A stretch of DNA of 64,000 nt from Papillibacter cinnamivorans DSM 12816 (lineage in GTDB: Bacteria; Bacillota; Clostridia; Oscillospirales; Oscillospiraceae). Numbering within the stretch: the first letter of the stretch is position 1; each line of letters opens with the position of its first letter. The DNA is taken from positions 496,001 to 560,000 of the forward strand of contig NZ_FWXW01000001.1 of the NCBI RefSeq assembly GCF_900176335.1, read 5' to 3'. The notes below the pieces were generated by a model. That model was not told the DNA's origin. It searched no databases and was given only the letters and a program-made list of their open reading frames with translations. Both the position numbers and the translations under genes were made by a program. Below, piece after piece: positions 51,005-59,189 of this stretch.

Positions 51005-51502
51005 TCAGCTCTCCGGGCGTTCAACGGACTGAATGTTTCCGTCGATTTCAAAATACTCCGTCTCCACGGTATAGATTCTCCCCACCCGGACCTCCTGCGT
51101 TCCCACCGAGGAGCGCCAGGCGCTGCCGCTTTCCGTCACCGTTGCCTCCAGGGTAAAGAGCAGGTCGATGTGGTAGGGATCCTCCACCCACTCCGAGCCC
51201 GTTTCGTCGGAGGACGCCGCAATCAGATGGGGAAGCTTCTCAACCCCGGTCACCCTGCCGTCCTGCCGCTCTCCCGATTCGATGATGTCCGACGGGATGT
51301 ACTGGAGCACCTGTTCGTAGGTTTCCGGGCTGAGCCCCTCGGCCCGCACCGTATAGACGATCTGTACTTTCTCCCCGGTATCTCCCCTGCGCCACTGCAC
51401 GAATTTGTAGACGCCGAAGGCGACGGCGCACAGGACGACGATCACCACGACGATATCGATGACGCTGGGCCGGCGCCGCGGCCGCTTTGTTTCCTCTGCC
51501 AT
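51005..51502 (-). CDS. DUF4330 domain-containing protein, copy 2
   Basis: 165 residues with GGAGGG. A basic N terminus (KRPRRRPS), one helix (about residues 14-32), then an extracellular domain: QIVYTVRAEGLSPETYEQVL, WVEDPYHIDLLFTLEATV and VGTQEVRVGRIYTVET. The same pattern occurs in copy 1 (51649-52155), with the VEDPYHIDL and GTQEVR blocks identical. DUF4330 has no known function and often accompanies polysaccharide genes. It lies 110 bases upstream of the PAP2 gene. Confidence 0.88.
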   Translation of the reverse strand: MAEETKRPRRRPSVIDIVVVIVVLCAVAFGVYKFVQWRRGDTGEKVQIVYTVRAEGLSPETYEQVLQYIPSDIIESGERQDGRVTGVEKLPHLIAASSDETGSEWVEDPYHIDLLFTLEATVTESGSAWRSSVGTQEVRVGRIYTVETEYFEIDGNIQSVERPES

Positions 51503-51648
51503 AGTATTCCCTCCGCCGGGCCGGAAAATCCAAAGGGTCTTCCCTGCCGGCTATCCGTAAAATTCAGACGCTCTCGCCGCTGTTTGAGCGGTCGGTTTTC
51601 CCGGCCGCGCGCCGGGCCTCCGTTCTTGCGGGAAACGGCGTGGAATCC

Positions 51649-52155
51649 TTATGACTCCTCCGACCTCTCAAGTCCTGTTATGATGCCCTCCACCTCGATA
51701 TACTCGGATTTCACAATGTGCTTTTTCCCAATGCGGACCTCCTGAGTCCCCACCTGGGTCATCAGCACATTGGTGGTCTCCGTCACCGTCGCCTCCACGG
51801 TAAAAGTCAGGTCGATATGGTAGGGATCCTCCACCCAGATGGGCTGCCCGTCCTCACCCAGCACGCATACCATATGTGGCTGCTTCGTCACCCCGGTGAT
51901 CTGCCCGGGAAGTTTCTCCCCGGCAGCCATGAGGGTGGAAGGGACGTGCTTGAGGGTCTGCTCGTACAGCTCCGGATCCAGCCCCTCAGCCTTGACGGTA
52001 TATGTGATTTGTACCTTCTTTGCAAAGAAGGTATCGCTCACTCCCGTGAACTTCCAGACTGCCAGGGCGATCCCGCCGATCACCAGGATCAGTACCACCA
52101 GATCCACGAGATTGACGGCCCCGAACAGCTTTCCTTTTTCATCAACGATCTTCAT
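51649..52155 (-). CDS. DUF4330 domain-containing protein, copy 1
   Basis: 168 residues from the ATG at 52155 (MKIVDEKGKLFGAVNLVDL) with GGAGGG. One helix (VDLVVLILVIGGIALAVW), then the DUF4330 ectodomain QITYTVKAEGLDPELYEQTL, VEDPYHIDLTFTVEAT and GTQEVRIGKKHIV. Its N-terminal cytoplasmic part resembles the canonical family start better than copy 2. The pair is a tandem duplication. Divergent from the glycosyltransferase-CsaB gene. Confidence 0.9.
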   Translation of the reverse strand: MKIVDEKGKLFGAVNLVDLVVLILVIGGIALAVWKFTGVSDTFFAKKVQITYTVKAEGLDPELYEQTLKHVPSTLMAAGEKLPGQITGVTKQPHMVCVLGEDGQPIWVEDPYHIDLTFTVEATVTETTNVLMTQVGTQEVRIGKKHIVKSEYIEVEGIITGLERSEES

Positions 52156-52292
52156 GCGATCCCTCCGCTGCGGGGTATGTTTTTCCCGCATCCTTTGTTC
52201 CCGCCGGGCCTTTCCTTTTCCGGCACGTTGTTTCCCGGTGCCTGCCGGAATCGTGTCTCAGCCGGTGCCGCGGGCTTTGCCCGGCTGTCGGC

Positions 52293-52321
52293 TTGACCCG
52301 TCGCGGCTATTATTGTATAAT
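52293..52321 (+). promoter_or_regulatory. Sigma-A promoter of the glycosyltransferase operon
   Basis: TTGACC (52293-52298), 17-base spacer, perfect TATAAT (52316-52321). Leader of about 185 bases to the ATG at 52513; the region 52156-52512 otherwise holds nothing I recognise. Confidence 0.88.
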
Positions 52322-52512
52322 ACTTTCGGCGATTACTCAAGGGCAAATTGCCTGTATGCGTGAGATTCTCTTCCTTGAAAACCATGTGCCTTTCCGCTCA
52401 GTTTTTTGGAATTTTAAATTTCTGACGGGCCGTCCGCAGTGAGAGACGGCGGCCGCGGATGCTCCTTCCCCTTAGAATGGAAGCCCTGCATGCGCGGTGT
52501 GTGGAGTAGGAA

Positions 52513-54759
52513 ATGAAGGTCCTTCATCTCATCAGCGGAGGAGACGGCGGCGGCGCCAAAACCCATGTGCTCTCCCTTCTGCAGATGCTCAGCCGAACCG
52601 AAACGGTCCGGCTTGTCTGCTTTCGGGAAGGCCCCTTTTCCCGGGAGGCGGAGGAGCTGGGCATCCCCACCGAGGTTTTTCCTTCGGGAAATGTTCTTCG
52701 CACCTTTCTCCGCCTGAAGCGGTATGTCCGTGAAGGCGGGTTTGATCTCATCCACTGTCACGGCTCCCGGGCCAATATGATGGGCGTCCTGCTGAAAACC
52801 GCCGCGAAGCTTCCGGTGGTAACCACGGTGCACAGCGACTACAGGCTCGATTACCTGGGCCGTCCCTTTCACCGTCTGACTTACGGGACCATCAATTCCA
52901 TCGCCCTGCGTCTTCTGGACTATCGCATCGGCGTGTCCGATTCCATGGTGGATTTGCTTATCAGCCGGGGCTTCCGCCCTGACAGGCTTTTTGCGATTTA
53001 TAACGGCCTGGATTTCGACCTTCCCCCCGTCCGCGAGGACAGGCGCGCCTTCTGGGAAAGCGTGGGCCTCCGGACGGAAGCGGGCAGCGTGGTGGTGGGG
53101 ATCGCCGCCCGTCTCAATCCGGTGAAGGACGTATCCACCCTTATCCGGGGTTTTGCCAAAGCGGCGGAACAATATCCGCCTCTTCGCCTGCTCATCGCCG
53201 GGGACGGCGAGGAAATGGGGATGCTCCGGGAACTGGCCCGCAGTCTCGGCGTTGCCGGCAAGGTCTGTTTTGCCGGCTGGGTTTCCGATATGGACCGCTT
53301 TTACCGGTCCATCGACATCAACACCCTCACCTCTCTGTCGGAGACCTTTCCCTACGCCGTCACCGAGGGAGCGCGCATGAAACTGCCCACCGTCAGCACC
53401 CGGGTGGGCGGCGTTCCGAAACTCATTGATCACGGGGTCAACGGCTTTCTCTTTTCTCCCGGGGACCCGGACACCCTGGCGGAATATCTTCTCTCTTTGG
53501 CGAAGGACCCCTCCCTGCGCGCCTCCATGGGCGAGCGGCTGTTTCGGAAGGCCGCGGAGCGGTTTTCCCTGGAGAACACCTGCCGCCGGCAGCGGGAGAT
53601 CTACGGGATCATCCTCAGACGCCAGACCCGGGGAACCGCCGGGCGCTGCGGCGTCACCGTGTGCGGCGCTTATGGCCGCGGCAATTCCGGGGACGACGCC
53701 ATTCTGGAGGCCATCGTGGCCGAGCTCCGGGAGATCGATCCCGATATGCCGGTATGGGTCATGTCCCGCAATCCCAAGAACACGCGCATGAAATATCGGG
53801 TCAACTCCGTGTATACTTTTAACATTCCCGCGTTTTTATACCGTATGGGACGGAGCGTCCTCTTTATAAACGGCGGCGGCAGCCTTATCCAGGACGTCAC
53901 CAGCCGCCGCTCCCTCTGGTTTTATCTCTTCACCATCACTGCGGCCAAGCTGCTGGGCAACAAAGTCGTCATGTATGGCTGCGGCATCGGCCCCCTCAAG
54001 CGGCAGTTCAGCCGGCGCCTGGCCGCCGGGATTCTCAACCGCCGGGTGGATATCATCACCCTCCGGGAGCCCCATTCCCGGGGCGAGCTGGAGGCCATGG
54101 GAGTCCGCGTGCCCAAAATCATCCTCAGCGCGGACCCCACTCTGATTCTGCCTCCGGCGCCCGGCGACGCGGTGGACAGTCTGTTTCTGGCCGAAGGGAT
54201 TCCGCCCCGGGGCGAGTATATCTGTTTTTCTCTTCGGAAATGGCCGGGTTACGAGGAAAAGGCGCCTCTCTTCGGCGCCGCCGCCGACTACGCCTATGAG
54301 ACCTACGGCCTGATCCCCGTTTTTTTGCCCATAGAGCCCAGAATCGACGTGGCCGCGGCAAAGCTGGCCGCTCAGGGCATGAAGGCTCCCCACTATATGA
54401 TTCGGACCACCGGCGGCGCCGGTGTCGTCATCGGGGCCTTTTCCCGCATGAGGGTGGTGGTCTCCATGCGGCTCCACGCCCTGGTCTTCGCTGCAGGGCA
54501 GGGCATCCCCCTTGTGGGCGTGGTCTACGACCATAAGATCAGCTCCTTCCTTTCCTACATCGGGCAGGAGCTCTTTACCGACCTGAAGGATGTAAATCTC
54601 GACCTGCTGAAAGCTCATATTGACGCTGCCGTGGAAAGCGGCCGTCATCCCCGGGAACTTGCCGAGGCGGTTGTTCGTCTGCGTGAGATGGAACACCGCA
54701 ATTCCGAAGCGGCCCGGGAGCTGCTGGGAAAAACCCTTGTGGAGGAAAATCAAACTTGA
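52513..54759 (+). CDS. Glycosyltransferase (GT4) fused to CsaB-type polysaccharide pyruvyl transferase
   Basis: 748 residues, two enzymes in one chain. Residues 1-365 are a GT4 glycosyltransferase: MKVLHLISGGDGGGAKTHVL, FDLIHCHGSRANMMG, RLNPVKDVSTLIRGF, LLIAGDGEEMGML and the donor-binding SLSETFPYAVTEGARM. From about residue 380, CGVTVCGAYGRGNSGDDAILE opens a CsaB domain with INGGGSLIQDVTSRRS, YGCGIGPLK, SADPTLIL and VSMRLHALVFAAGQG. CsaB adds pyruvate to a wall polysaccharide, the ligand of SLH-domain proteins. The fusion joins sugar addition and pyruvylation. AGGAAATG precedes the start. Confidence 0.93.
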   Translation: MKVLHLISGGDGGGAKTHVLSLLQMLSRTETVRLVCFREGPFSREAEELGIPTEVFPSGNVLRTFLRLKRYVREGGFDLIHCHGSRANMMGVLLKTAAKLPVVTTVHSDYRLDYLGRPFHRLTYGTINSIALRLLDYRIGVSDSMVDLLISRGFRPDRLFAIYNGLDFDLPPVREDRRAFWESVGLRTEAGSVVVGIAARLNPVKDVSTLIRGFAKAAEQYPPLRLLIAGDGEEMGMLRELARSLGVAGKVCFAGWVSDMDRFYRSIDINTLTSLSETFPYAVTEGARMKLPTVSTRVGGVPKLIDHGVNGFLFSPGDPDTLAEYLLSLAKDPSLRASMGERLFRKAAERFSLENTCRRQREIYGIILRRQTRGTAGRCGVTVCGAYGRGNSGDDAILEAIVAELREIDPDMPVWVMSRNPKNTRMKYRVNSVYTFNIPAFLYRMGRSVLFINGGGSLIQDVTSRRSLWFYLFTITAAKLLGNKVVMYGCGIGPLKRQFSRRLAAGILNRRVDIITLREPHSRGELEAMGVRVPKIILSADPTLILPPAPGDAVDSLFLAEGIPPRGEYICFSLRKWPGYEEKAPLFGAAADYAYETYGLIPVFLPIEPRIDVAAAKLAAQGMKAPHYMIRTTGGAGVVIGAFSRMRVVVSMRLHALVFAAGQGIPLVGVVYDHKISSFLSYIGQELFTDLKDVNLDLLKAHIDAAVESGRHPRELAEAVVRLREMEHRNSEAARELLGKTLVEENQT

Positions 54760-55883
54760 AAACGCTGCTCTGTCTGTCCGATACGAAATGGCGCGTCCTT
54801 CCGTCAAGAACCCAGAACCTTCTGGGACGGATAGGGGGCGTGCGTCTTTTGTTCTTTGAGCCTCCCGTTGTCGCCCTGCCCCTCCTGGGTGGGGACCGGA
54901 AGCGCCGGAAAAAATCCGCGGCCCGGGAAAACGGCCGCCAGGTGCGCGACGGAGTCGTCGCCTACGCCCTGCCCGGAATCCTTCCGGGGGCGGACCTCCA
55001 TAAATGGGTCCGCCGCCATAACGAAAAAAAACTGGCGTCCTTCATTCAGTCGAAACTGGAAGAACTGGGGGTTTCCGATCCCCTGCTCTGGGTCTCCTCC
55101 TCTTCCTATGCCGGCGTGGTGGATTATTTGACTTACAGCGGCCTTGTCTTCGATTGTGCGCAGCGATCCCCGGCTTTCGCTCCGGAGGAGGAAAAGCTCG
55201 CCTCCGAAGCGGATGTGGTTTTTGCCGCCTCGCCGGGTATTTTTGCCGCCCTGTCGGAACACAATAAGAATACTTTTCTGCTGCCGGGAGGGTTTCAGCA
55301 GCCGCTGTTTTCCCTTTCGGATGCCGACGCTCTTCCCTTCCCCCAGGAGCTTTTCACCGTGAAAAACCCGATTCTGGGCTTTGCCGGGACCGTGTGGGGC
55401 GATATGGACCTCTCCTTTGCGGAATATGCCGCTTCCCAGCGGCCGGACTGGTCTTTCGTCTTCGTGGGCAAGGTGCGCTCCGGAGCTCCGGTGGAAGAGC
55501 TGAAAGCCCTCCCCAACGTACAGTTTCTCGGATACAGGAAGCAGGGGAGCCTGCCCTCGTACCTGATGCGCTTCGACGTTCTTCTGGATTTCCGCCGCGC
55601 CTGCCGCCGCGGCAGCGACGTGGTTCCCGATCGCATCTACGAGTACCTCGCCATGGGAAAGCCCGTTGTTTCCTCCTCCATTGCCCCGGATCTGAAGGAA
55701 TTCGAGGATGTCGTCTACCAGGCGGACACCCGGGAGTCCTTCCTGGCCTGTATAAGGCAGGCTCTGCAGGAAAACAGCGCGTGGAAGCAGGAACGGCGGA
55801 GGGCCTTTGCAGCTTCCGCTTCCTGGAAAAACAGATCCGCCGAGGCCGTACGCCGGCTGAAGGAATGCGGCATAGAGCTGTAA
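54756..55883 (+). CDS. Glycosyltransferase, TuaH-like
   Basis: 375 residues. Start TTG at 54756, overlapping the preceding TGA; a GGAGG lies upstream. The first domain begins KTLLCLSDTKWRVLPSRTQN and contains LVFDCAQRSPAFAPEEEKLA, a pattern of glycosyltransferases related to teichuronic acid TuaH (which has D-x-x-D...F). The second domain has ILGFAGTVWGDMDLSFAEY, FVFVGKV and YEYLAMGKPVVSSSI with the donor-binding Glu. Donor and acceptor are unknown. Coupled to the GT4-CsaB gene, so it probably adds to the same pyruvylated polymer. Confidence 0.85.
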   Translation: MKTLLCLSDTKWRVLPSRTQNLLGRIGGVRLLFFEPPVVALPLLGGDRKRRKKSAARENGRQVRDGVVAYALPGILPGADLHKWVRRHNEKKLASFIQSKLEELGVSDPLLWVSSSSYAGVVDYLTYSGLVFDCAQRSPAFAPEEEKLASEADVVFAASPGIFAALSEHNKNTFLLPGGFQQPLFSLSDADALPFPQELFTVKNPILGFAGTVWGDMDLSFAEYAASQRPDWSFVFVGKVRSGAPVEELKALPNVQFLGYRKQGSLPSYLMRFDVLLDFRRACRRGSDVVPDRIYEYLAMGKPVVSSSIAPDLKEFEDVVYQADTRESFLACIRQALQENSAWKQERRRAFAASASWKNRSAEAVRRLKECGIEL

Positions 55884-56016
55884 GGAGGCGGCCGAATCGG
55901 CTCCGCGCCATACCTCCGCGCTTTCCTTCCCATCAGATGAGTTTACAATGGAGCCCGTTTTTCTTAGAGCCGCGTTGTTGAAACCTACAAAAATATGCAT
56001 GCGCACAGCTGGCCGC

Positions 56017-56045
56017 TTGCAAAGGAAATTTGAATACGATACAAT
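56017..56045 (+). promoter_or_regulatory. Sigma-A promoter of the pur operon
   Basis: TTGCAA (56017-56022), 17-base spacer, TACAAT (56040-56045). About 210 bases of leader follow before purE. Confidence 0.85.
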
Positions 56046-56189
56046 AATATCGAAAGATTTTATTGGCAGCAGAACGGAAGAGAAAGAAGTGTGCGCGAAT
56101 GGGAAACACCGGCGGCGGTCTGGGCCTGCCCGCAGCGTACCGTCTTGGCTTTCTTCCTGTCTGGGCTTTCGGGGCGGCGTGGCTCCGTT

Positions 56190-56230
56190 CGCAGGCCGCC
56201 TGAAAGGCGCGGGGCCTGCGTTTTCTGTTT
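56190..56230 (+). terminator. Attenuator-like hairpin in the pur operon leader
   Basis: CGCAGGCC (56190-56197) pairs with GGCCTGCG (56213-56220), with an inner GCC/GGC stem, followed directly by TTTTCTGTTT. It is 32 bases before the purE ATG and inside the transcript, so it would stop transcription unless an alternative fold prevents it. I did not recognise a known purine, PRPP or ZTP riboswitch in the 140 bases upstream. Confidence 0.7.
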
Positions 56231-56261
56231 CGCCGCGTCAATGGAGAAATGGGGATAAGCA

Positions 56262-56759
56262 ATGAAAAAAGTGGCTGTGGTTATGGGTTCCGACAGCGAT
56301 TTTCCCGTGATGAAGCACGCTCTGGAGCAGCTGAAAGCCTTTGGCATTCCCTATGAGGTCCGCGTCATATCGGCTCACCGGACGCCCGAGGAGGCAAGGC
56401 GCTTCGCCCTGTCCGCCTGGGAGGAGGGCTTCGGCGTCATCATCGCCGCGGCTGGAAAAGCGGCTCATCTGGGAGGCTTTCTTGCGGCCTATACCGCTCT
56501 CCCCGTCATTGGGGTCCCCATCCGCTCTTCCACCCTGGACGGGCTGGACAGCCTCCTGTCCATGGTTCAGATGCCCAAGGGCATCCCCGTCGCCACCGTC
56601 GCGGTGGACGGGGCCGATAATTCGGCTATCCTCGCCGCCCAGATTCTGGCCCTTTCCGATCCCGTATTGAGAGAAAAACTTCTTGAGTTCAAGGCCGGCA
56701 TGGCTGCCGAGGTAGCCCGCAAGGATCAAAATATGCAGTCAGAGGTGCAGAAGATATGA
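56262..56759 (+). CDS. purE: 5-(carboxyamino)imidazole ribonucleotide mutase
   Basis: 165 residues. It makes CAIR in purine synthesis. [16 protein letters not shown] at residue 8, [12 protein letters not shown] near residue 38, and [21 protein letters not shown] near residue 63 (short form AGKAAHLGG). The AGK-AAH form, with Lys where class I PurE usually has Gly, is common in anaerobic Clostridia. No purK is present, so the source of the carboxyl group (N5-CAIR or CO2 directly) is open. Overlaps purC by 4 bases. Confidence 0.97.
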   Translation: MKKVAVVMGSDSDFPVMKHALEQLKAFGIPYEVRVISAHRTPEEARRFALSAWEEGFGVIIAAAGKAAHLGGFLAAYTALPVIGVPIRSSTLDGLDSLLSMVQMPKGIPVATVAVDGADNSAILAAQILALSDPVLREKLLEFKAGMAAEVARKDQNMQSEVQKI

Positions 56760-57466
56760 AAAAACTGGAGCAGGTTTACGAAGGGAAAGCCAAAAAGGTC
56801 TTCAAAACGGACCATCCCGATCAGTATATCGTGGAATACAAGGACGATGCCACCGCCTTCAACGGCCAGAAGAAGGGCACCATTCTGGGCAAGGGCGTCA
56901 TCAACAACAAGGTGACCAACCATCTCATGCAGATGCTGGAGGAGAAGGGCATCCCCACCCATTTCATTCAGGAGCTTTCCGACCGGGAGACGCTGGTCCG
57001 GAAGGTGTCCATTGTTCCCATCGAGGTGATTGTTCGGAATATCGTGGCCGGATCCCTCGCCACCCGGCTGGGCATTTCGGAGGGAACCCCCCTGAAACGG
57101 CCCGTCCTGGAGTACAGCTATAAGAACGACGAACTGGGCGATCCCATGATCAACACCTATCACGCCCTGGCCATGGAGCTTGCCTCTGAGGACGAGCTGG
57201 TGACCATCAACCGGTATGCCCTGAAAGTTAATCAGCTGCTTCTGTCCTATTTTGCCGACCGCGGCATCGAGCTGGTGGATTTCAAGCTGGAGTTCGGCCG
57301 TCTTTCCGACGGGACCGTCGTCCTGGCAGATGAAATCTCTCCCGATACCTGCCGCCTGTGGGACGCCAAAACCCACGAGAAGCTGGACAAGGACCGGTTC
57401 CGCCGCGACCTTGGAAACGTGGAGGACGCTTATCAGGAAATCCTCCGCCGCGTCATGGGCGACTGA
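56756..57466 (+). CDS. purC: Phosphoribosylaminoimidazole-succinocarboxamide synthase
   Basis: 236 residues. It joins aspartate to CAIR with [23 protein letters not shown] at the start, [19 protein letters not shown] near residue 85, and FKLEFGR and [13 protein letters not shown] near residues 180-205 are diagnostic. Its ATG overlaps the purE stop. Confidence 0.98.
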   Translation: MKKLEQVYEGKAKKVFKTDHPDQYIVEYKDDATAFNGQKKGTILGKGVINNKVTNHLMQMLEEKGIPTHFIQELSDRETLVRKVSIVPIEVIVRNIVAGSLATRLGISEGTPLKRPVLEYSYKNDELGDPMINTYHALAMELASEDELVTINRYALKVNQLLLSYFADRGIELVDFKLEFGRLSDGTVVLADEISPDTCRLWDAKTHEKLDKDRFRRDLGNVEDAYQEILRRVMGD

Positions 57467-57510
57467 TTCCGGATACGGTAACCATGTGATTTAAAGGAGG
57501 CTGCGTCAAA

Positions 57511-58554
57511 GTGAGTGACAGCAGAAGCGAAAGCTACGCCGCCGCCGGCGTGGATGTGACCGCGGGATACGAAGCGGTCCGGCGCATCCGGCCTCTGGCG
57601 GAAAAAACCTACATCAAAGGCGTGCTGGGAGGCCTGGGCGGCTTTTCCGGCCTTTTCGAGCCTTCTCTGGAAGGCATGAAGCGCCCCGTCCTGGTCTCCG
57701 GGACCGACGGCGTGGGAACCAAGCTGAAAATTGCCTTCCTTTTGGACAAGCATAATACGGTGGGTATCGACTGCGTGGCCATGTGCGTCAACGATATCGT
57801 ATGCCAGGGAGCCCTCCCCCTCTTTTTCCTGGACTATCTGGCCGTGGGGAAAAATGATCCCGCTCAGGTAGAGGCCGTGGTCTCCGGAATCGCCGATGGC
57901 TGCCGGCAGGCGGGCTGCGCCCTCGTCGGCGGGGAAACGGCCGAAATGCCGGGCTTTTATCCCCCGGGGGAATACGATCTGGCCGGCTTCTCCTGCGGCA
58001 TCGCGGACTACGACCAGCTGATCACCGGCGCCGACCTGAAGGAGGGGGATCTTCTCATCGGTCTTTCCTCCAGCGGGCTGCATTCCAACGGGTTTTCTCT
58101 GGTCCGCAAGGTATTCGACGTCAATGAAAAGACGCTCTCCGCCTATATTCCGGAGCTTTCCTGCACTTTGGGCGAAGAGCTTATCAAGCCCACCCGGATC
58201 TACGTCAAGACCATCTGGCACCTGATGCACACCGTGGGTATCAAAATCAAGGCCATCAGCCATATTACCGGCGGCGGGCTTTACGAAAACGTGCCCCGCA
58301 TGATGAAGCCGGGTCTTACCGCCTCCATCCGCCGTCATTCCTTCCCTACCCTTCCCATTTTCGACATCATCCAGTCTCAGGGGAAAATCCCCTCCCGGGA
58401 TATGTACAACACCTTCAACATGGGGATCGGCATGATCCTCGCCATCGATAAAAACGACGTGGGAGCCGCCCTGGACGCCCTGGTCTGCTGCAACGAGCGG
58501 GCCTATGTCATCGGTTGCGTCGTAAAGGGCGAGGACGGGATCGAGCTATGCTGA
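57511..58554 (+). CDS. purM: Phosphoribosylformylglycinamidine cyclo-ligase (AIR synthetase)
   Basis: 347 residues, start GTG at 57511 with GGAGG. SYAAAGVDVTAGYEAVRRI at the start, LVSGTDGVGTKLKIAF near residue 55, VGGETAEMPGFY near residue 140, and ISHITGGGLYENVPRM near residue 250. purS, purQ and purL, which make its substrate, are absent from this operon. Confidence 0.98.
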   Translation: MSDSRSESYAAAGVDVTAGYEAVRRIRPLAEKTYIKGVLGGLGGFSGLFEPSLEGMKRPVLVSGTDGVGTKLKIAFLLDKHNTVGIDCVAMCVNDIVCQGALPLFFLDYLAVGKNDPAQVEAVVSGIADGCRQAGCALVGGETAEMPGFYPPGEYDLAGFSCGIADYDQLITGADLKEGDLLIGLSSSGLHSNGFSLVRKVFDVNEKTLSAYIPELSCTLGEELIKPTRIYVKTIWHLMHTVGIKIKAISHITGGGLYENVPRMMKPGLTASIRRHSFPTLPIFDIIQSQGKIPSRDMYNTFNMGIGMILAIDKNDVGAALDALVCCNERAYVIGCVVKGEDGIELC

Positions 58555-59189
58555 GGATCGCCGTGCTGGTCTCCGGAGGAGGAACCAATCTCCAGGCTCT
58601 TATAGACGCCTGGAAATCGGGTGAGCTCAAAAACGGGACCATTGCCGCCGTCGTTTCCTCTCATCCGGGAGCCTTCGCCTTGGAACGGGCGAAATCCGCC
58701 GGGATCCCCTGCTTCACGGTGGACAGATCCCGCTTCCCCGGCCGTGAGGAATTCACCGACGCGGTTGTCGGCGTTCTCCAAAACGCGGGGGCCGACCTCG
58801 TGGTCCTCGCCGGTTTTCTCTATATCCTTGGGCCCCGGTTTACCGAGGCCTTTCCCAACAGGGTCATCAACGTGCACCCGGCTCTGATCCCCTCCTTCTG
58901 CGGGGAGGGCTTCTATGGGCTCCGGGTGCATGAACGCGCGCTGGAATACGGCGTCAAGGTCACCGGGGCCACCGTTCATTTTGTCAGCGACGTGCCCGAC
59001 GGAGGGCCGATTATTTTGCAGAAGGCGGTGGAGATCCGGGAGGACGACACGCCTGAAAGTCTTCAGCGGCGCGTGATGGAGGAGGCCGAGTGGCATCTTC
59101 TGCCTCGCGCCGTTTCCTTATTTTGTCAGGGGCGTCTCCGAGTGGAGGGCCGAAAAGTGCGTATTTTGGAGGAGGATAAGGACAGATGA
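58548..59189 (+). CDS. purN: Phosphoribosylglycinamide formyltransferase
   Basis: 213 residues from the ATG at 58548 (MLRIAVLVSGGGTNLQAL), which overlaps the purM stop; a longer frame lacks a site. It transfers formyl from 10-formyl-tetrahydrofolate. LVLAGFLYILGPRF near residue 84, NVHPALIPSFCGEGFYG near residue 106 with the catalytic His, and TGATVHFV with PDGGPII near residue 140 match the family. Confidence 0.97.
   Translation: MLRIAVLVSGGGTNLQALIDAWKSGELKNGTIAAVVSSHPGAFALERAKSAGIPCFTVDRSRFPGREEFTDAVVGVLQNAGADLVVLAGFLYILGPRFTEAFPNRVINVHPALIPSFCGEGFYGLRVHERALEYGVKVTGATVHFVSDVPDGGPIILQKAVEIREDDTPESLQRRVMEEAEWHLLPRAVSLFCQGRLRVEGRKVRILEEDKDR

Noticed and set aside
56046-56190. ZTP or purine riboswitch upstream of purE
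   Set aside because: Short stretches such as TGGGAAACACCGG recall the ZTP aptamer, but the conserved 3' CCGCCTGGGC element and the second half of the fold are missing.
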